Of a stretch of DNA of 64,000 bases, positions 42,969-52,485 are shown piece by piece. Origin of the DNA: CAZNPL01 sp964574815 (lineage in GTDB: Bacteria > Planctomycetota > Phycisphaerae > UBA1845); the NCBI GenBank assembly GCA_964574815.1, contig CAZNPL010000028.1:32010-96009 (forward strand), written 5' to 3'. The stretch's first letter is position 1, and each line of letters begins with the position of its first letter. The translations under genes and the position numbers were made by a program. A model generated the notes under the pieces. That model made no database searches. It had not been told where the DNA came from and worked only from the letters and a program-made list of their open reading frames with translations.

Positions 42969-45548
42969 TCACGGTGCCGGCGGACACGGACATTCTGTGG
43001 TCACAGTATAACGGCCCCGGGTCTCCGGTGCAAACGTTGCTAACTCCAGAATGTACCGATTTCCCACAATTAAATTGCTCACGCAGATGTCCCCGTTGAA
43101 CGCCCCGGCACCCGACCCGTCGTCCTCGCTGCACCCGATTTCGTTCCAGGCTGAAGTGTCGCACACGTTTGCCTGGTCCACCTCGTACACGGCCAACTCC
43201 GAATCGTCGGCCGGCGGCGTCACCACCACGTCGGTTCGGATACGCATGGTCTGGGTTTCCGCCACGAATTCCAGGAACACTGTTCCAATTCCACCCAGAC
43301 CGCCGCCCACGAGCCAGCAACTGCCGATCGGGTCGTCCAGTTCCGTCGTGGCGTTGGTATTGTCCACCTCGACCGATCCATTGCACGGCAGGGAGATCCG
43401 GCCCTCGCACACGTCGTAATCCGGCATGCACACGTAAGTTGCGCAGTCTTCGCCGATGAACCACGTTCCACCGGCCAGGTCGCACTCCGATTGCGTGTTC
43501 GTCTCAATGCAGACTCCGGCCAGACAGCAGGCCCCGGTCGGCTCGCTGGTCTCACACGTGAAGGACAGAACGGCCGGCCCGAAGTCCGTCTCCCTGTTGC
43601 TGCCTACGCGAATCCGGTAGCACCGCCCTTCGACCGCAGCCGTCACCACGCGTGATTGAAAGCCGCAGGTGTCGTTATCACAGTCTCGCTTTATCGCGTC
43701 CGTCACCGGACATTCACAGGCCGAGTAGATCGCCATCCTCGTGTCGATGGACGAACCGCACGTTTCAACCCGCAACGTACCGGTGCACTCGGCCACGTGG
43801 TCAAACCAGACGTCGTTGTAGATCTGGTCGCTCCCGCTGAACAGACAGCTATCGTGGGGCGGCCCGTCGGTGTGTGCGCCGACGGTGCTGAAATTCACGG
43901 GTATGTCGCCGGAAGTCACGAGGATCGCGTCGGCGCACTCATCGTTGGGCGGAGGCTCGATCATGCAGTTTTCATCGCAGCCGTCGCCGGGGACGGTATT
44001 GCCGTCGTCGCATTCCTCGTGGCCGTTGACGGTGCCGTCGCCGCAGATGGGCACGCCGCAATCGACGGCACCAGCGCAGGGCGTCCCGTTGTCGAAGACG
44101 TTGAGGGTGAAGTTTCCGGTTGCGCCGTTCCAACCGTGAATCAGGATCTGATAATCCGCGCCCGGCTGTGAGCACCAATCGACGCGCGACGTGAAGCCGC
44201 CGCAACCGAGTCGATCGTTGTTGGCGGCCACACAGGTGAGCACGTCGCAACCTGCGCAGTAGACGCTGAGCTTCGTGTCGAAGTCGGCGCTGTTACATAG
44301 TGACGCAGTCATGGTGTTGCCGGTTCCGGTGACGGTGTACCAGACGCCGGGCGATTCGACGGTGACGGACGTGCAGTCCGGCGGCAGAGGGACCTCGTCG
44401 GTTGCGCCAATCGTTGTTCCCTCCGCTTCTGAAGGCAGGATGAGCATCTGGGCGTCAACGCAGTCGTCCGAAGCCGGCGGGGGGCACGCGCCGCACACCT
44501 CGCGGGCGAGCGCCGAGCACTCAGCGTCCCATAGTCTCGAACAGCAACTGGGATCAACGTCGCAGACCGTCAGGCAGCAGTCCACGTCCTCGCAGCCGGC
44601 GGTGCCGTTGCCCGCCTCGGTGCAGCAATCTCCGTCACTCGGGTCACACAGGAGGCCGCAGGAGTCGCAACCCATCTCGAGTGTGTACGTCGCGCCACAA
44701 GCGACGTCCTCACCCGCTCCGGGTGCAATCATCACGTAGTACTTTCCCGGAAGCAGGCAGCGCGCCCACGTGATCGGCGTGCATGCGGCGCCCTCGGCGA
44801 CCCCGGTGACCCCGATTTCAACGCATGGATCCTCGGGCGTCGGTGCCGCGGCGAAGACCTTCAGCGAGGCGGCGAATTCGGCCTCGAGTGTCAAGGTTAC
44901 GAGCGAGTCGCTGGTAAGCTCGATTTCGTACCAGTCCGTATCGACGTGTGTTCGCCACGCGCAGCAGCCCGGATCTCCGCTGATGAATCTCAGCACGCTT
45001 ATGACGTCGGCCAGTGCGAGGCGACCGTCGCCGCTGCAGGGCGCGACGTCCATATCCTCCAGCGGGCACTCGGTGAAGTTCCCATTCAATCCATCGACCT
45101 GGCACATGACATCGAGCAGGTCGACGACGCCGTCCCCGTTGACGTCCTCGGGCGCCGTGCAGTCACAATTGGAACCGCAGAATGTCCCCGACGAGCCGCA
45201 GACCAGATCGCCGCACGCCAGCGGTGTGAATTGCGGTGATGGAGCGCCGCACCCCCCATTGACGCGATCTTCGAAGAGGCAGAAGCCGTCCACACAAGCT
45301 TCGCCGCCGGGGCAATTGGAGGCCTGCTCGCATGGGACGCTGAAGTCGGCGCACTGCGGCTCTCCTTCAGGCGTGGACTCCGCGCCGCATTCGACCGTGC
45401 ACCCACCTCCCGACGAGGCGCCAAGAGACGTCTGACCTAACGCACTGCCGCCTGGTGCCATCTCACCGAAGGCCAATGCAAGCGAAACGACGGCGAAAGT
45501 CGCAGTCAACACGCGCCCGATCCTGCTCAGACATTCAGTTTTCAACAC
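42969..45548 (-). CDS. Secreted protein with N-terminal dockerin and PPC-like domains
   Basis: About 859 aa from GTG 45548 (GGGAG about 10 bases upstream); ATG 45593 is in frame. A signal peptide ends near GGSALGQ. A Cys-rich head (CTVECGAESTP, CPGGEACVDGFC) is followed by dockerin-like loops near 120-190 (DVNGDGVVDLLDVMCQVDGL, DGRLALADVISVLRFI), so the dockerin is N-terminal here, unlike in its relatives. Three or four prepeptidase-C-like sandwiches follow (WYEIELTSDSLVTLTLEAE, GVWYTVTGTGNTMTASLC, DVWFDHVAECTGTLRVETC). Between them lie a DUF4215-type motif (CGDGTVNGHEECDDGNTVPG) and a single GACC repeat (TGACCLAGVC). It is probably an extracellular binding protein with no catalytic residues recognised. 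Confidence 0.8.
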   Translation of the reverse strand: MLKTECLSRIGRVLTATFAVVSLALAFGEMAPGGSALGQTSLGASSGGGCTVECGAESTPEGEPQCADFSVPCEQASNCPGGEACVDGFCLFEDRVNGGCGAPSPQFTPLACGDLVCGSSGTFCGSNCDCTAPEDVNGDGVVDLLDVMCQVDGLNGNFTECPLEDMDVAPCSGDGRLALADVISVLRFISGDPGCCAWRTHVDTDWYEIELTSDSLVTLTLEAEFAASLKVFAAAPTPEDPCVEIGVTGVAEGAACTPITWARCLLPGKYYVMIAPGAGEDVACGATYTLEMGCDSCGLLCDPSDGDCCTEAGNGTAGCEDVDCCLTVCDVDPSCCSRLWDAECSALAREVCGACPPPASDDCVDAQMLILPSEAEGTTIGATDEVPLPPDCTSVTVESPGVWYTVTGTGNTMTASLCNSADFDTKLSVYCAGCDVLTCVAANNDRLGCGGFTSRVDWCSQPGADYQILIHGWNGATGNFTLNVFDNGTPCAGAVDCGVPICGDGTVNGHEECDDGNTVPGDGCDENCMIEPPPNDECADAILVTSGDIPVNFSTVGAHTDGPPHDSCLFSGSDQIYNDVWFDHVAECTGTLRVETCGSSIDTRMAIYSACECPVTDAIKRDCDNDTCGFQSRVVTAAVEGRCYRIRVGSNRETDFGPAVLSFTCETSEPTGACCLAGVCIETNTQSECDLAGGTWFIGEDCATYVCMPDYDVCEGRISLPCNGSVEVDNTNATTELDDPIGSCWLVGGGLGGIGTVFLEFVAETQTMRIRTDVVVTPPADDSELAVYEVDQANVCDTSAWNEIGCSEDDGSGAGAFNGDICVSNLIVGNRYILELATFAPETRGRYTVTTECPCPPAP

Positions 45549-45926
45549 TGAAGCAACTCTCCCTCTGAAAGACAACCTCTCCCGTCCCCCCAATCGATGA
45601 CCAAGCGACGCGCCCGTGCAAAGAGCTGCTCACGAGCGCCTGCGGACTCAACCACACACGTCGACCTCGCGAGTACGCGGACACGCCGGCTCCAACCAGC
45701 CGCCCGGCACATCGGCAACACAGATCTGTTGGTTTTTTCGCTTCGGCGCCGGGCGACAGACCCTCCCTGTGTGCCGGGACCGAGTCATCGTTCAGCGTCT
45801 TTTCTACCAAAACGGCCGATGCGGTTCAAGGTCCCATGAGGGCGCACCGCGCTTTGCCTCCCGCGGTTATGCGGACGTTTTGGATGCCCCTGGCGGCGAC
45901 CCGCCGGTTACGGTGACTGTGTAAGG

Positions 45927-45956
45927 ATTATCCCATCAATGGAAGATAATGGACAA
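45927..45956 (-). promoter_or_regulatory. Candidate promoter for the 42969-45548 gene
   Basis: On the minus strand, TTGTCC (45956-45951), an 18-base spacer and GATAAT (45932-45927). It would give a leader of about 370 bases. The box matches are fair and the spacer is one base long. Confidence 0.35.
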
Positions 45957-46498
45957 ACGACGGCGCAGTGCACTCTGGTTGGACTCGCTCGCAACTGGCG
46001 CCGGCCAGTAATTACAGTCATCGCGCCGCCGCTTGCACGCCATGCCCTCACGTCCGGCTGATAAGCCGAACCGGTGGTCCGCACCGACACGTTAAATCTC
46101 GCACGACACGGCCGGGCGTCCAGGTCCGCCCCGACCACCCGCCGGTTTCCAGAGTTTCGGGCGCGAAGTCCGGTAAGCGGTTGGCTTGTGGGGACGCCGG
46201 CCAGCCGCCGGCGCGAAGGCGCGGGATTCTTATCAAGCACGTCAGTCCTACCGACGTGAGATTCTGGAGACGCCGGGGACCTGCGCCGCCAGCTGCCTGT
46301 CGACAGGAGCTGGCGGGTGCCGTGTCGCCGCCACCGTCCGCTTGGCCGGCCTGGTTCGCGCATAGCGTGTCGGGCGAGCCGGTTCGAGCCTGCACGGAGG
46401 CTCGCGGAGCTCAACACGTCAGGCGGCAAGCGCCGTCCGGCACCCGTCGGGCCGGGCGGGGAGGATGTAACCGGGGCGCAACCAGTGTACTGGACCGC

Positions 46499-46528
46499 TT
46501 GAGACGCGGCGACGGCAAAGCATACGAT
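46499..46528 (+). promoter_or_regulatory. Candidate promoter for the DUF1573-thioredoxin gene
   Basis: TTGAGA (46499-46504), 18-base spacer, TACGAT (46523-46528). A start near 46535 would leave a leader of about 87 bases to ATG 46622. Confidence 0.4.
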
Positions 46529-46621
46529 GGGCCTGTCAGTTGCTTTCACTCCCGGCGCGGTGCGCTCGCCGGGTTCTTCGGTTCGTGTCAACAAGTTTTG
46601 TTGCGACTTTCGGAGGCAAAC

Positions 46622-49312
46622 ATGCGGGATCAGGAAAACGTCAAAACAACTGCGGAACGGTTTGGCATGAAACGTCAGCGGTCCACCGCCAACGCGCTGC
46701 TACCGGTCGTGCTGCTGTCGGCCGCACTGGCCTGGCACGTCCCGAGCACATGTGCCCAGCAGGAGGATGGCGGTTCGCAGGCGCCGCCGAAAATCGTAGT
46801 GGACGACATGGCCTATGACTTTGGCGAGGTGTGGTCCGGTCGCAAGATTGAGCATACGTGGACGGTTCACAACAAAGGGGGTTCGGTACTCCGGATCCCG
46901 AAGATCAAGCCGAGTTGCGGCTGCACCGTCATGAGGTCTTACGACCGTGAGATCCTCCCGGGCGAGTCGGGCAAGCTCCCGGTCACAATCGACACGACTC
47001 GCCTCAATTCGAAAGTCCTCAAAAGAGTGACCGTGCATTCGAACGACCCGGAAAACCCCGAGACGACGCTGACGATCGGCGGGACGGTGAATCAGCGGAT
47101 CGGCATCGAACCTCGTCGCGCCGCTTCTTTCGGGCGCATCAAACCGAACGAGATCGTCAAGCGAACCTTGTTGCTCACCAACAACACCGACAAGCCCGTT
47201 GACCTCTCTCTGGTGAGCGAGAGAACCGGCGTGTTCCATCTCGAACTGGAGGAAACAAGACCCGGGGAGAACTGGGAGCTGAAGGTCCGCACGGCTCCGC
47301 CTTATCAGGAGCGATACAACCGTGGCGAGATCAGGTTGAAGACGGACATTGCGGATCAGCCGGTGGTCGAGATCCCGGCCAGCGTGTACGCGCTTCCCAA
47401 GGTCGAGGTCGCGCCGTCGACGGTGATCATCCCCAAGGCGATGCCGCGTGCGCGCAAGCAGCCGATTCGCGTCACGTTCAACACGGACGAACCCTACAAG
47501 GTTCTTTCCGCGTCCATGGACAATGCCGACATCAACGTGATTGTTCACGAGACGCGCCCGAATGCCTATACGATCACCCTCGATCTGCCGCCCAACTATC
47601 TTCCCCCGGCGGAGGGCGGCGAGCTGGTCGTCAAGACGAACTACCCCGAACAGGAGACGCTGAAGATCGATGTCGCCCAGCGCAGAACGGAGGCGACCCG
47701 TCGTCCACCGGTGCAACGTCTCGTCGGCGAGTCTGTTCCTCCGGCCGCGTTCGAAGCGCCGGACGGCGACAAGATCAGCACGCGAGGGTCCGACGAAGTA
47801 TCACTCTATATGTTCTACGCGAGCTGGTGCGGGTTTTGTAAGAAGGCCCTTCCCGTGCTCAGCCAGATGTATGGCGAGTTCAGCGATAAGAAAGTCCGGT
47901 TCATCGGCGTCAACCAGGACAGTCTGATTGAGTTCGGCGCCGACCCGAAGAACAGGAGGTCGCGCACCAAAGAGCAGGTTGAACAACAGTGGCAGGACAT
48001 GGGCATCAGTTTCCCGTTGGTGTTCGACCCTGCCCAGTCCGGCAGGACCCAATTTCTGGTCACTGGCCTTCCGACGCTGTTTCTCGTGGACGCCGAGGGC
48101 GAGGTCCAACGGGTCTACTCCGGGGTTACAGACGTCAACAACGGCATTCTCAAGAGAGACGTCGCCGCGCTCGTGGGGGGCAAGGCGCTTCCTGAGCAGC
48201 CCAAGACGATTACGCAGACGGCCAATAGGAGAAAGCGTCCGGCGCAGGAGCTGGTGGGCAAACCGATTCCGGACGTGACGTTCAACACGCCGTCGGGTGA
48301 CTCCATGAGCACCGGGAACATCGAGCACCCCACGCTCTACATGTTTTACGCGAGCTGGTGCGGCTTCTGCAAAAAGGCGCTGCCGCAGCTCGCCGACTTG
48401 CACAAGCAGTACCATGAGAAGGGCATTCGAATCTTCGGCGTGAACCAGGATACGCTGGTCGAGCACGGTGCCGATCCGAGCGACAGGCGCGCCCGTACCA
48501 AGGAGCAGGTCCTCGCGCAGTGGGAGGACCTCGACATCCCGTTCCCGCTCGTGTTTGACCCTGAGTCCGCGGGCAGGACGCAGTTTAAAGTCACCGGTTT
48601 TCCAACGATGGTTCTGGTCGGCAAGGGCGGCAAAGTGGAGCGCGTGTACCCCGGAATCGGGACGCTGCGAGACGGCACTCTGAAGAAGGAGATCGCGCTT
48701 CTCGCCGCGGGCAAGTCGCTCGAGCCACAGGAGTTTGCCGCCCAGACCACGCCGCAGAGGAGGAAACGTCCCGCGCAGGAACTCGAGGGGAAGCCGGCTC
48801 CGAAGGCCACGTTCCTCACAGCGACCGAAGGCAGCTACAATCCGGCCGAACCGGACCACGTCTCTTTCACGATGTTCTACGCGAGTTGGTGCGGCCACTG
48901 CAAGAAAGCGCTTCCGAAGATCGGGGAGATGACCAGGAAGTTCAAGGAGGACCCGGTGCGCTTCGCGGCGGTCAGTCTCGACCAGATCGTGGAGTTCGGT
49001 GCGGATCCGGACAGCCGGCGCTCCAAGACCAAGGAGTACGTGATCAATCAGTTCAAGAACCTCGGTCTGGACTTTACGCAGGCGTTTGATCCCGAAAATG
49101 CAGGAAAGACCAAGTTCAAGGTGACCAGTTTTCCGACCATGTTTCTGGTCGACCAGGCAGGTAAGATCGACAAGGTCTACATTGGTCGCGGGGCGGTGGA
49201 GGACGGCTCGCTGGAGCGCGACATCAAGGCGCTGCTGGGCGACTCGGACGAACAACAGGCCGCTGCCCCCGGCGCCCGCCCGGCGACCGTCGCCGCGTCG
49301 AGTGCCCAATAA
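46622..49312 (+). CDS. DUF1573 protein fused to three thioredoxin-like domains, 896 aa
   Basis: GGAGG five bases before ATG 46622 sets the start. A signal peptide ends near PSTCAQQ. Residues about 55-150 are a DUF1573 domain (YDFGEVWSGRKIEHTWTVHN, KPSCGC, VTVHSNDPENP), and a further Ig-like region runs to about 350. Three TlpA/thioredoxin-like domains follow with active sites WCGFC near 402, WCGFC near 578 and WCGHC near 757, about 177 residues apart. Each is introduced by a similar linker (RRKRPAQELVGKP in the second and third), and each has FYASWCG, an FGADP-x-x-RRSRTKEQV helix and a cis-Pro loop (GLPTL/GFPTM/SFPTM). It is predicted extracytoplasmic and to act in disulphide reduction, exchange or redox sensing. 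Its neighbours encode very Cys-rich secreted proteins, possible clients. Confidence 0.88.
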   Translation: MRDQENVKTTAERFGMKRQRSTANALLPVVLLSAALAWHVPSTCAQQEDGGSQAPPKIVVDDMAYDFGEVWSGRKIEHTWTVHNKGGSVLRIPKIKPSCGCTVMRSYDREILPGESGKLPVTIDTTRLNSKVLKRVTVHSNDPENPETTLTIGGTVNQRIGIEPRRAASFGRIKPNEIVKRTLLLTNNTDKPVDLSLVSERTGVFHLELEETRPGENWELKVRTAPPYQERYNRGEIRLKTDIADQPVVEIPASVYALPKVEVAPSTVIIPKAMPRARKQPIRVTFNTDEPYKVLSASMDNADINVIVHETRPNAYTITLDLPPNYLPPAEGGELVVKTNYPEQETLKIDVAQRRTEATRRPPVQRLVGESVPPAAFEAPDGDKISTRGSDEVSLYMFYASWCGFCKKALPVLSQMYGEFSDKKVRFIGVNQDSLIEFGADPKNRRSRTKEQVEQQWQDMGISFPLVFDPAQSGRTQFLVTGLPTLFLVDAEGEVQRVYSGVTDVNNGILKRDVAALVGGKALPEQPKTITQTANRRKRPAQELVGKPIPDVTFNTPSGDSMSTGNIEHPTLYMFYASWCGFCKKALPQLADLHKQYHEKGIRIFGVNQDTLVEHGADPSDRRARTKEQVLAQWEDLDIPFPLVFDPESAGRTQFKVTGFPTMVLVGKGGKVERVYPGIGTLRDGTLKKEIALLAAGKSLEPQEFAAQTTPQRRKRPAQELEGKPAPKATFLTATEGSYNPAEPDHVSFTMFYASWCGHCKKALPKIGEMTRKFKEDPVRFAAVSLDQIVEFGADPDSRRSKTKEYVINQFKNLGLDFTQAFDPENAGKTKFKVTSFPTMFLVDQAGKIDKVYIGRGAVEDGSLERDIKALLGDSDEQQAAAPGARPATVAASSAQ

Positions 49313-49352
49313 CCACGGCGAGCAGGTCCACTCCGCTTATACTGAACAGGCC

Positions 49353-49397
49353 GCCCCGCGACGAGTCCCGAACGGCTCGTCCGCGGGGCTTGTGTTT
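49353..49397 (+). terminator. Terminator after the DUF1573-thioredoxin gene
   Basis: A long stem GCCCCGCG-ACGAG (49353-49365) pairs with CTCGT-C-CGCGGGGC (49376-49389) with one bulged base. It is followed by TTGTGTTT. It lies 40 bases after the stop. Confidence 0.8.
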
Positions 49398-50352
49398 CGG
49401 GTGGGTTGGTGCGGCGGCGGCCGACGGTACGCCGGGTCCGGAGCCCTGCCGATGGTCGGATGACAATGCGCTTATGTCTCCATGCCGGCGAGCGCGAACC
49501 GGCTGAGTCGTTTCGATTACAGGACCTTGGAGGGGGTCGGCGGGCGTAAGCAGCCGCTCAATTGATAACTCCTTGTATGATCCAGGACATCGCCCGGCGC
49601 CGCCGGAAGGGGGGGTGCCGCGGCCTCGGGACGCGGGAACGCGTCGTGAAGATGGTCCGAGAGACGGTTTTGCTTGAGCACGCGAGGGGTTCAGGCCCCA
49701 GCCGTTGGGGGCGGCCAGCCGACCAGCGGACGTCCCGGAATGCCGGCCTCAATGCGTACGCATGCGGTGGCAGCGCAATTTCGCGATTTGAACGGGGTTG
49801 ATTTGGGAGTTGCGTTTGGGGATACTTGGTTGGGAGACCAGTGTGCCGTTTCTCGCCGTCAGGACGGCTAAGGAGGGAAGGCCCAGCCTATATGGCAGCG
49901 TGAAAGATGCTCGCCGACGGTGTAGGTGAGACACGCTGTTCGGCGCCAGCGGGGTGCTCATACCTGAGCGTAGTGGTCCAAGAGACGAGTTGATCACGAG
50001 GATTCAAACCGGACGCGCAGGGAACTTGAGACTGATCGCGAGTGCGGAGAGGGGGCAGAAGCGAGGACTGCCGGAGCGTTTGAAAGGGGGGTTCATTCCG
50101 CAACTCGTTTTAGTGTGGTAACCGGGAGCAGGGCTGAAGCGAGAGGGATGGAGGCTCCCGACTACGTAATATGGGAATCCGAAAGCTGGTGCGCTGCGGC
50201 ACCCCGAGCCGTGTGAACCGGCAGCATTTCGGGTTCGGAACAGAGGGCATCACGAAGCCGACGGCCGGCATCGCGTTGGATGGCTGGGCAATGACGACGT
50301 AAGCTCATGCCCGGCTGAACAGTCAGTCAAACGTAAGGAAAGAAAGCAGACC
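49398..50352. other. Intergenic region of about 0.95 kb, some hairpin potential
   Basis: No gene is supported. The second half (49880-50330) is rich in short hairpins such as GGTGC...GCACC at 50188-50203 and has an RNA-like, less coding-like composition. I could not match it to a known RNA. The end of it is the leader of the gene at 50353. Confidence 0.35.
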
Positions 50353-52449
50353 ATGATGGAAAGAAAAAACACTTATGCCGAGTGGGCGCGTCCAGGGTGG
50401 ATTGTGAGCCCGATCGTTGCCCGCTTCCTGGCGGTGGGCATTCTGGTGGCAGGTATTGCGGGGACGGCGCACGGACAGGTGTGCCTGCTTCCCGAGAACG
50501 AATCGGGTACCGTAGATCTGCCGCTGACCTGCTCGGGGGGCTACGGAAATCCGGAGGAGTCCATTGAGATTACCGAAGGCCTCCCGGAGGGAAGCTCCAT
50601 CCGCGCGCAGTTGTCGTGGAGCATTTCCAACATCAACCGGACGCCGGGGGGCAATCTGGGTGGCGAAATCCAGACGTTTACTCCGACCATCATTCTCAAT
50701 CTGCGTGGCACCGGCCAATTCGCGGGATTCTCTGCGTTCACGCCGCTCAGTCTGAACGCTTCCGGAGAAGAGCATTCGGGCAATTTCAATCCTTTCTTCC
50801 CTTCGCAGAGCGTTGCGCTGGAGTTGGTGGCCCTCGAAGGCGAGGCGCTGACGTTCAATCCCAACTTCTCGACGCTGCGTTTCGAGGCCGGCTCGGCGTT
50901 CGGTCTGCCCACCACGACGGGCGAAGCCGATCTGCAACTCGACCAACCCGGTGTGTGCGTCGGCGGATCACGGGACGGGAGTTCGTGCGCCCGTGACAAC
51001 CAGTGCCCCGACAGCAGCACAAACGGCAACTGCGTAGGCGGCACGAACGATGGTTTGCCATGCTCGACCAACGGCAACTGCCCCGGGGGAGAATGCGTGA
51101 ATCCCGGAAGCTGCTCGTGCCCCGGCGGTCCGTGTGTTCCGAGTTACATCGCCCAGGGCTTCTTCGATGTGAACTACTCGATCGATTACGTCGGTAAGGC
51201 CGGAAGCCAGTTTGAGGGATTCTCCGGTACGCAGACCGGGACGATTCGGATACAGACGGGAGCGTTTACGGAAGTCTACATGCGACCAGTCGGGGGATTC
51301 GGTCGCGAGATCGATGCATTGCCCGGCGATACGATTGCGATCGACACCTTTGTTCGGCAAACCGTTCCCAAGAAACTCAGCGCCTATCAGGTTACGGCTG
51401 ATTTGAATGCCACGCCGATCGGTGCCAACGCGAGCGGGTCCATCACGCACCGAGTGGACCCCCCTGTCGTGGATGACACGCGTTCGGATTGGGCGTTCTT
51501 CAATGTAACGGAAGCTCCGCTCATTCAACCGGGATTCCTGCCTGAACCAACGGCGCTCGCTGTTTTCTTCACCTTGCCGCCGGACATCCCGCTTGTGACA
51601 AGCGGGAAGTATCTCGCGACGTTTTACTACGAAGTCTCGCCCAGCGCGCAGGGCGATTTTGAAATAAACTTCGTAGCGCCTGGTACAGTTTCTAATTCGC
51701 TCACGATTGTGAGTGACGAGAACTTGAACGGTATCCCGTTCGATGATTACGGCGCGATCATCCATCTTCCCACAACCGGCTGCGACGATCCGGTTGAAGG
51801 TCCGCCGTTCCTGGTCCACGGAACGGCCGCCGCCGGCGAGACATTCCCGTGCACCGGTTACATCGATCCGCGGCTGGAAAGCGACAACGGCGTGGACTTG
51901 AACGTGGGCGTGAGCGAAGTGACGATGGTGTTCAACGAGCCGGTCTTCAAGGTCGGCGGCGGGGGCACGACGCCGGCCGATGCGACCAGCTTCATCGTGA
52001 CCGAGACGGGCGGCGGCGTTGCGCCAAGCGTTGTGAACGTCACGACGGCGGACAACATCAGCTACACCGTGACGCTCGATCGTCCCATCACGCTGCAGGA
52101 GTGGACCACCATCCGTGCGGATGTTGTGGACACCTGCAACAACCCGATCGACAACCAGGGTGACCTCGGGCCAGGCGTCGCTGAGCCGGACCGTCTGGAC
52201 ATGGCCTTCCTGCCGGGTGACGTCAACCAAACCGAGCAGGTTTCCCCGCAGGACCTGATCAATCTGCGGCAGTTCCTGACGGCCGGTGCGTTCCAGAACG
52301 ACTGTGCCGACATTCTGTACTTCGACATCGACCGAGACGGTGTCCTGCCGGAGCCGCAGGACCTGCTGAGGTTCCGCCAGATGATCGCGGGTACGGCCCC
52401 GGCCACTCGGAACTGGACGCTGGCGGTTCTCAACAATACGCAACCGTAG
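50353..52449 (+). CDS. Secreted dockerin protein sharing the N-terminal domain of the 12338 protein
   Basis: 698 aa. ATG 50353 (ATG 50356 next) follows AAGGAAAG. A signal peptide ends near GTAHGQ. Residues about 42-310 match the start of the 12338 protein: C-x-LP...GTV-x-LP-x-x-C...GY-x-x-PEE...I-x-x-GLP-x-GSSI, later DVNYSIDYVGKAGSQFEGF and GTIRIQTG. A Cys-rich insert (about 198-260: GGSRDGSSC, GGTNDGLPCSTNGNC) interrupts it. A beta-rich middle and an Ig-like segment (VTMVFNEPVFKVGGGG) follow, then a dockerin-like pair at about 618-685 (DVNQTEQVSPQDLINLRQFL, DIDRDGVLPEPQDLLRFRQM). No enzyme domain is seen. A strong terminator follows. Confidence 0.82.
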   Translation: MMERKNTYAEWARPGWIVSPIVARFLAVGILVAGIAGTAHGQVCLLPENESGTVDLPLTCSGGYGNPEESIEITEGLPEGSSIRAQLSWSISNINRTPGGNLGGEIQTFTPTIILNLRGTGQFAGFSAFTPLSLNASGEEHSGNFNPFFPSQSVALELVALEGEALTFNPNFSTLRFEAGSAFGLPTTTGEADLQLDQPGVCVGGSRDGSSCARDNQCPDSSTNGNCVGGTNDGLPCSTNGNCPGGECVNPGSCSCPGGPCVPSYIAQGFFDVNYSIDYVGKAGSQFEGFSGTQTGTIRIQTGAFTEVYMRPVGGFGREIDALPGDTIAIDTFVRQTVPKKLSAYQVTADLNATPIGANASGSITHRVDPPVVDDTRSDWAFFNVTEAPLIQPGFLPEPTALAVFFTLPPDIPLVTSGKYLATFYYEVSPSAQGDFEINFVAPGTVSNSLTIVSDENLNGIPFDDYGAIIHLPTTGCDDPVEGPPFLVHGTAAAGETFPCTGYIDPRLESDNGVDLNVGVSEVTMVFNEPVFKVGGGGTTPADATSFIVTETGGGVAPSVVNVTTADNISYTVTLDRPITLQEWTTIRADVVDTCNNPIDNQGDLGPGVAEPDRLDMAFLPGDVNQTEQVSPQDLINLRQFLTAGAFQNDCADILYFDIDRDGVLPEPQDLLRFRQMIAGTAPATRNWTLAVLNNTQP

Positions 52450-52485
52450 TGGATGACCAGTTCGTCGGTAACTGATCGGAATCCC

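Larger units (their letters stand above)
45549..46621. other. Divergent intergenic region of about 1.1 kb
   Basis: No gene is supported. The frame of the plus-strand gene is open back to 45968, but that stretch lacks a start signal and reads as random GC-rich sequence. Candidate promoters point each way: minus strand at 45927-45956, plus strand at 46499-46528. An inverted pair CACGTC...GACGTG at 46239-46257 is also present. Confidence 0.45.

Noticed and set aside
45968..46621. A 218-residue N-terminal extension of the DUF1573-thioredoxin gene
   Set aside because: The frame is open, but ATG 46622 has GGAGG and starts a signal peptide; the extension is Arg/Pro-rich and domain-free.
50206..50217. 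GAGCCGTGTGAA resembling the start of a group II intron domain V
   Set aside because: The partner strand (CGCACGGTTC-like) is missing and no reverse transcriptase frame is near, so an intron is not supported.
12338..52449. A cellulosome
   Set aside because: Dockerin- and cohesin-like domains are present, but no glycoside hydrolase, carbohydrate esterase or lyase is encoded in the window.
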